Shown: positions 13,690 to 16,974 of the stretch, piece after piece | Layout: the number at the start of each line of letters is the position of its first letter | Numbering within the stretch: the first letter of the stretch is position 1 | DNA from: Pseudomonadota bacterium | GTDB taxonomy: Bacteria; Pseudomonadota; Gammaproteobacteria; Acidiferrobacterales; Acidiferrobacteraceae | DNA: 16,974 nt | Assembly (NCBI GenBank): GCA_021795255.1 | Contig: JAJYPQ010000039.1 | Location: 1 to 16,974, forward strand | Direction: 5' to 3' | Position numbers and translations under genes: made by a program | The notes under the pieces: model-generated | Seen by the model: only the letters and a program-made list of their open reading frames with translations | What the model was told of the DNA's origin: nothing | Databases searched by the model: none

Positions 13690-15081
13690 GTGCGTACCTC
13701 AGACAAAGCGGCCCGCATCCTTAGGATGTTGGGCGTGGGCTCCTGCGCTTTCGCAGCCTTCTGTGCGCAAGCGCAGGCCGCTCACATTGAATACGGGGTC
13801 GGCTACGACGGGATATTTACCAATAATATCTACCGCCAGTCGACCAACAAGCAACGCGAGTTTATCAATGAGCCGCGCGCGCTTTTCTCTTACCAGAAGC
13901 ATAGCCGCCGTATTGATACTCATCTGGATCTGGAGGCCATAGGACGTCAGTTTACGTACGGGACCTATCCCAACGATGTGCTTTTTGGGGTAAATTCTCT
14001 CACCCATATCGTGGTCCTACCGAAGGCCTTTAGTCTGTCGGAGCGTGATATTTTTACGCAGGCGCCGATCGATCCTAGGTTTGTGATGCAACCGACAAAC
14101 CTCCAGAATACCAACGCGTTTTCGGCGGGTCCGAACTTTTCCTGGTACGTGGACCCTATAGACGCCTTCAAGGTCGATTTGCGCTATCGGAACTTCTATT
14201 ATCAAAAGGAGCCGTCAACCTTTCCGGTCACGTATTCGACCAGCAACTATAGGTTTGTGGCCGAAACCCGTTTTGTGCACGCGTTTAGCCGCCGCACCAA
14301 GGCGTCCATCAACTACGTCCCGTCCGAGGTATTCTATCAAAACACGATTCTGAACCCGGATTACCGGCGTCAGGACGTGTACCTCGGTCTCGATACGCGG
14401 CTTGGTAACGCCGGGCTTACGGCTCAGGGTGGGCAGACGCGCATCGAAGAGACCGGTCGCGCGGGGACGCTTTCCGGGACGTTGGCGAGGCTTACGCTAG
14501 ACGATAGGCTGGGTCCCCGTTCGCGGGTGGTTTTGGCCGCCGATCGCAGTTATGGCGATGCCGGCCGTTACGCGCTCCAGGAGGCACCGGCCCAGAACTT
14601 GGTGGTTCCGGTCGCAACCAATCCGGCACAGATCGTAGGAGGCGGCCTGTACTATGGTCGCATGGCAAGCGCCGGCTACGAATATCGTCGCGCCTATGGC
14701 ACGGATCGCATCAACGCCTTCTGGCAGCATCTTCACTACTTAACGACGACCTTGAGCCAACAGCTCGAAGGCGGAGTCTTTAATCTTGGCTACGACTTTT
14801 CGGATCGGTTCACGGATTCGATCTTCGGGGATTACGTTAAGGTTCATTACTTCGATTTCAATGCCAACACCCGGGATTTCGGCGGGGGTATGCGCCTGCG
14901 TTATCGCTTGTCGCCGGATCTCAGCGTAAGCCTCGAGGGCATGTATGATCGAGGTCTCAGTACGGATCCTGTGCTCGCCTATAGCGAGTGGCGGGCCATC
15001 ATCGGAGTTTCGTATCTGACGAACCCGAACCGTATGCGCACCAACCCCTTCGTCCACTACACCAACACCGTGTTCTATTAG
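13690..15081 (+). CDS. Outer-membrane beta-barrel protein, XrtA/PEP-CTERM associated (TIGR03016-like)
   Basis: A 463-residue outer-membrane protein. A signal peptide covers about 1-30 (LRMLGVGSCAFAAFCAQAQA, cleavage before AHIEYG). The mature part opens with GYDGIFTNNIYR, like the 'NDNI' openings of EPS-locus barrels, and then shows alternating hydrophobic/aromatic strands to a final tyrosine (NTVFY), the usual barrel end. In XrtA loci such proteins follow the kinase gene and are thought to assist polymer passage through the outer membrane; the exact role is not established. The GTG at 13690 is 3 nt after the kinase stop with no clear ribosome site; the next ATG (13726) would remove the basic n-region, so GTG is preferred. 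Confidence 0.82.
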   Translation: MRTSDKAARILRMLGVGSCAFAAFCAQAQAAHIEYGVGYDGIFTNNIYRQSTNKQREFINEPRALFSYQKHSRRIDTHLDLEAIGRQFTYGTYPNDVLFGVNSLTHIVVLPKAFSLSERDIFTQAPIDPRFVMQPTNLQNTNAFSAGPNFSWYVDPIDAFKVDLRYRNFYYQKEPSTFPVTYSTSNYRFVAETRFVHAFSRRTKASINYVPSEVFYQNTILNPDYRRQDVYLGLDTRLGNAGLTAQGGQTRIEETGRAGTLSGTLARLTLDDRLGPRSRVVLAADRSYGDAGRYALQEAPAQNLVVPVATNPAQIVGGGLYYGRMASAGYEYRRAYGTDRINAFWQHLHYLTTTLSQQLEGGVFNLGYDFSDRFTDSIFGDYVKVHYFDFNANTRDFGGGMRLRYRLSPDLSVSLEGMYDRGLSTDPVLAYSEWRAIIGVSYLTNPNRMRTNPFVHYTNTVFY

Positions 15082-15083
15082 CC

Positions 15084-16172
15084 ATGTATCTAGACTACTT
15101 TAAACTCAAGGAGCACCCGTTTCAGATAACGCCAGACTCGGACTTTCTTTATATGAGCGCGGCTCATTCGCGGGCGAAGGCCTATATGGACTATAGCATT
15201 CGTAACCGCGACGGATTCGTCATCATTACCGGCGAAGTGGGTGCCGGAAAGACGACACTTATCCGTAAGCTCCTATCGGAGTTCGACGACAATGTCGTAG
15301 TGGCCAAGATCTTTCAGACGCAGCTCGACGAAATACAATTCCTGCAGGCGGTGCTGGTCGAGTTTGGGCTCAATCCTTTCAACGTTGGAAAGGTAGAGCT
15401 TATGGACATGCTCTCATCATTTTTGGTCGAGAGCTTTATCAAGCGTAAGCAACTGGTCTTGATCGTCGATGAGGCTCAGAACCTGAACCGCCGGGTACTA
15501 GAAGAAATCCGCATGTTGTCGGGTCTCGAGACTGAAAAGCAGAAGATTCTCCACGTCATTCTGGTCGGCCAACCGGAACTGAACGAAACCCTCGATGCCC
15601 CGGGTCTCGAGCAATTGACCCAACGCGTTAGGCTGAGATTCCACATTGCGGCGCTGACCGAGGCCGAAGCGGCCGACTATATCTATCATCGTCTACGGGT
15701 AGCCGGCGCCAAAGACGCCGAGTCTCTGTTCTCTCGCAACGCGGTTCCGCTTATATACGAATACACCGGTGGCATACCGCGTTTGATAAATACCTTGTGT
15801 GACACGGCACTGACCTGCGCCTTTGCCGACGACGTCTCGGTAGTTGATGAATCAGTCGTGAAGTCGGCGGTGTTGGAGCTGCAATGGAAGCCCTTCAATG
15901 CCCGTAGCCGCCAGGGCGTCAGGACGCAAGCGCTCCCGGCCTCGCTCACGGCTCACTCGGTGTTTGGGGCGCGCGATGTGGAGCAATTGTCGCAGGCGCT
16001 TGCGGCCATTGAGCCGCGTTTGGACGGGATAGAGCTGCTCTTACGCAATATGGTGACAATCCTGCAGAGGCGGAATCGGATTTCGTTGCGCCTGGGTCAG
16101 AACCAAGTCACGCAAATCTTGAAGCAGGTCAGCGCCGAACTAGAAAAGCTACAGACCCATCACGAGGCTTAG
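15084..16172 (+). CDS. XrtA/PEP-CTERM-associated ATPase (ExeA/GspA-like)
   Basis: A 362-residue AAA ATPase (TIGR03015-like, AAA_22/ExeA group). The frame is open from 14988, but the ATG at 15084, 2 nt after the barrel stop, gives the family start MYLDYFKLKEHPFQITPDSD. Walker A is GEVGAGKTT at 50-58, Walker B LVLIVDEAQNL (DEAQ 129-132), sensor VGQPEL at 161-166, and QLTQRVRLRFH at about 177-187 holds the arginine finger. C-terminal of the GGIPRLINTLCD box (229-240) is a less conserved tail with a helical end (about 320-362). The family is a constant part of XrtA EPS loci; a role in assembling the envelope-spanning machinery is inferred from ExeA. All motifs are intact. Confidence 0.9.
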   Translation: MYLDYFKLKEHPFQITPDSDFLYMSAAHSRAKAYMDYSIRNRDGFVIITGEVGAGKTTLIRKLLSEFDDNVVVAKIFQTQLDEIQFLQAVLVEFGLNPFNVGKVELMDMLSSFLVESFIKRKQLVLIVDEAQNLNRRVLEEIRMLSGLETEKQKILHVILVGQPELNETLDAPGLEQLTQRVRLRFHIAALTEAEAADYIYHRLRVAGAKDAESLFSRNAVPLIYEYTGGIPRLINTLCDTALTCAFADDVSVVDESVVKSAVLELQWKPFNARSRQGVRTQALPASLTAHSVFGARDVEQLSQALAAIEPRLDGIELLLRNMVTILQRRNRISLRLGQNQVTQILKQVSAELEKLQTHHEA

Positions 16173-16182
16173 AGGGGCGATC

Positions 16183-16974
16183 ATGTGTGGAATAGCGGGC
16201 ATAGTGGCGTTTCCCGGGGGTGGGCGCCCGAGGACCACCGAAGTGGAGGGGATGGTGCGGCGCATTCAGCATCGCGGGCCGGACGGACAGGGGTTCTATT
16301 TGGACGAGTTTGCCTGCCTAGGCCATGCCCGTCTCAGCATTATCGACTTGGTCGGGGGCACCCAGCCCTTGGCTAACGAGGACCGGACGATATGGGTGAC
16401 ATTCAATGGCGAGATATTTAACTATATCGAGCTTCGGCGCCATCTCCAAAAGCGCGGGCACACATTTTCCACGCAAAGCGATACCGAAGTCATAGTCCAC
16501 CTCTACGAAGAGTATGGCCTCGATTTTCCCAGTCATCTAAACGGCCAGTTTGCCATTGCTCTATGGGATACGGTGCAAAGGCGTGTGGTTCTCACTCGCG
16601 ATCGGGCCGGAATACGCCCGCTGTTTTTTTACTTGGGCCGCAATCGTTTGTATTTTGGATCTGAGGTGAAGGCCATCTTTGCCTGTCAGGAGGTTCCTCG
16701 GTCGCTCAATCTGGCGGGGGTAGCCCAGATCTTCACCTATTGGGGCACGCCTGGCGTAGATACCGTCTTTCAGGGCATAGAAAGTGTCGCGCCTGGTTGC
16801 ACGGTAATGTTCGACAAGCGCGGATCGCGTCACGATAAGCGCTATTGGGACTGGGACTTTCCCCCGCATTCGACGGCCGACACGCGCAGCCTTAGGGAGT
16901 GTCTCGAAGGGTTGGATGAGACGCTTGCGAGCGCTGTTGCGCGCCAAGTGCGTTCGGATGTGCCGTGCTGTGCC
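16183..16974 (+). CDS. Asparagine-synthase-like amidotransferase, XrtA type (TIGR03108-like), partial
   Basis: The gene starts 10 nt after the ATPase stop with AGGGG ahead of the ATG, and is open for 264 codons to the window edge. MCGIAG provides the Cys2 nucleophile of class II glutamine amidotransferases. Further motifs are RGPDG (31-35), ARLSIIDL (49-56), NGEIFNY (75-81), SDTEV (99-103) and FGSEVKAI (158-165). The linker to the ATP-pyrophosphatase domain is reached at RQVRSDVPCCA, just before the expected SGGxDSS loop, which lies outside. It should move glutamine amide nitrogen to a carboxylate of a sugar or amino acid. Placement in the EPS cluster argues against housekeeping asparagine synthesis. 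In many XrtA loci a deacetylase and other genes separate it from the ATPase; here they are adjacent. Confidence 0.92.
   Translation, partial: MCGIAGIVAFPGGGRPRTTEVEGMVRRIQHRGPDGQGFYLDEFACLGHARLSIIDLVGGTQPLANEDRTIWVTFNGEIFNYIELRRHLQKRGHTFSTQSDTEVIVHLYEEYGLDFPSHLNGQFAIALWDTVQRRVVLTRDRAGIRPLFFYLGRNRLYFGSEVKAIFACQEVPRSLNLAGVAQIFTYWGTPGVDTVFQGIESVAPGCTVMFDKRGSRHDKRYWDWDFPPHSTADTRSLRECLEGLDETLASAVARQVRSDVPCCA

Noticed and set aside
1..16974. CRISPR array, tRNA, rRNA or riboswitch
   Set aside because: No regularly spaced short repeats and no tRNA-like cloverleaf or rRNA-like segment were seen on reading.

Overview
The window looks like a proteobacterial chromosome, most likely gammaproteobacterial. 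The evidence is the lolA-rarA gene pair, an XrtA/PEP-CTERM-type exopolysaccharide locus, moderately high GC and frequent GTG starts. I cannot name the genus from sequence alone; an acidophilic iron/sulfur oxidiser relative is only a guess.

Two halves contrast sharply. Positions 1 to about 7040 are accessory DNA. A tandem tyrosine-recombinase module lies at the left edge: one full gene and the first 19 codons of a second that overlaps it by 4 nt. This arrangement resembles a Recombinase-In-Trio (RIT) element. Its right border coincides with a 20-bp perfect palindrome, immediately followed by the C-terminal half of a metallo-beta-lactamase-fold hydrolase, so the element appears to have split that gene. 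A short stretch of decayed DNA follows, then a minus-strand two-gene operon: an AAA/ABC-type ATPase (RloA-like) and a TOPRIM-type RloB protein, the same pairing as AbiLi/AbiLii anti-phage systems. Its promoter region is very AT-rich and carries a palindrome at the predicted transcription start. Next come two divergent toxin-antitoxin modules, the left with an N-terminally truncated toxin and the right intact. Two direct repeats of about 163 bp (longer when diverged flanks are counted) lie on either side of the pair.

Positions about 7195 to the end are core and exopolysaccharide genes, all on the plus strand. lolA (lipoprotein carrier) and rarA (replication-linked AAA ATPase) overlap by 1 nt. 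After them an EPS cluster is densely packed: a membrane sugar transferase (EpsB type), an outer-membrane export lipoprotein, a Wzz/GumC-type chain-length protein, a CpsD-like partner that has lost its catalytic motifs, an outer-membrane beta-barrel, an ExeA-like XrtA-associated ATPase, and the start of an asparagine-synthase-like amidotransferase that runs off the right edge.

The EPS proteins would act together. The sugar transferase primes the lipid carrier, the chain-length protein and its P-loop partner control polymerisation, the export lipoprotein and barrel carry polymer across the outer membrane, and the amidotransferase probably modifies sugars or a peptide moiety. The left half looks like a small defence/mobility island next to the lolA-rarA pair.
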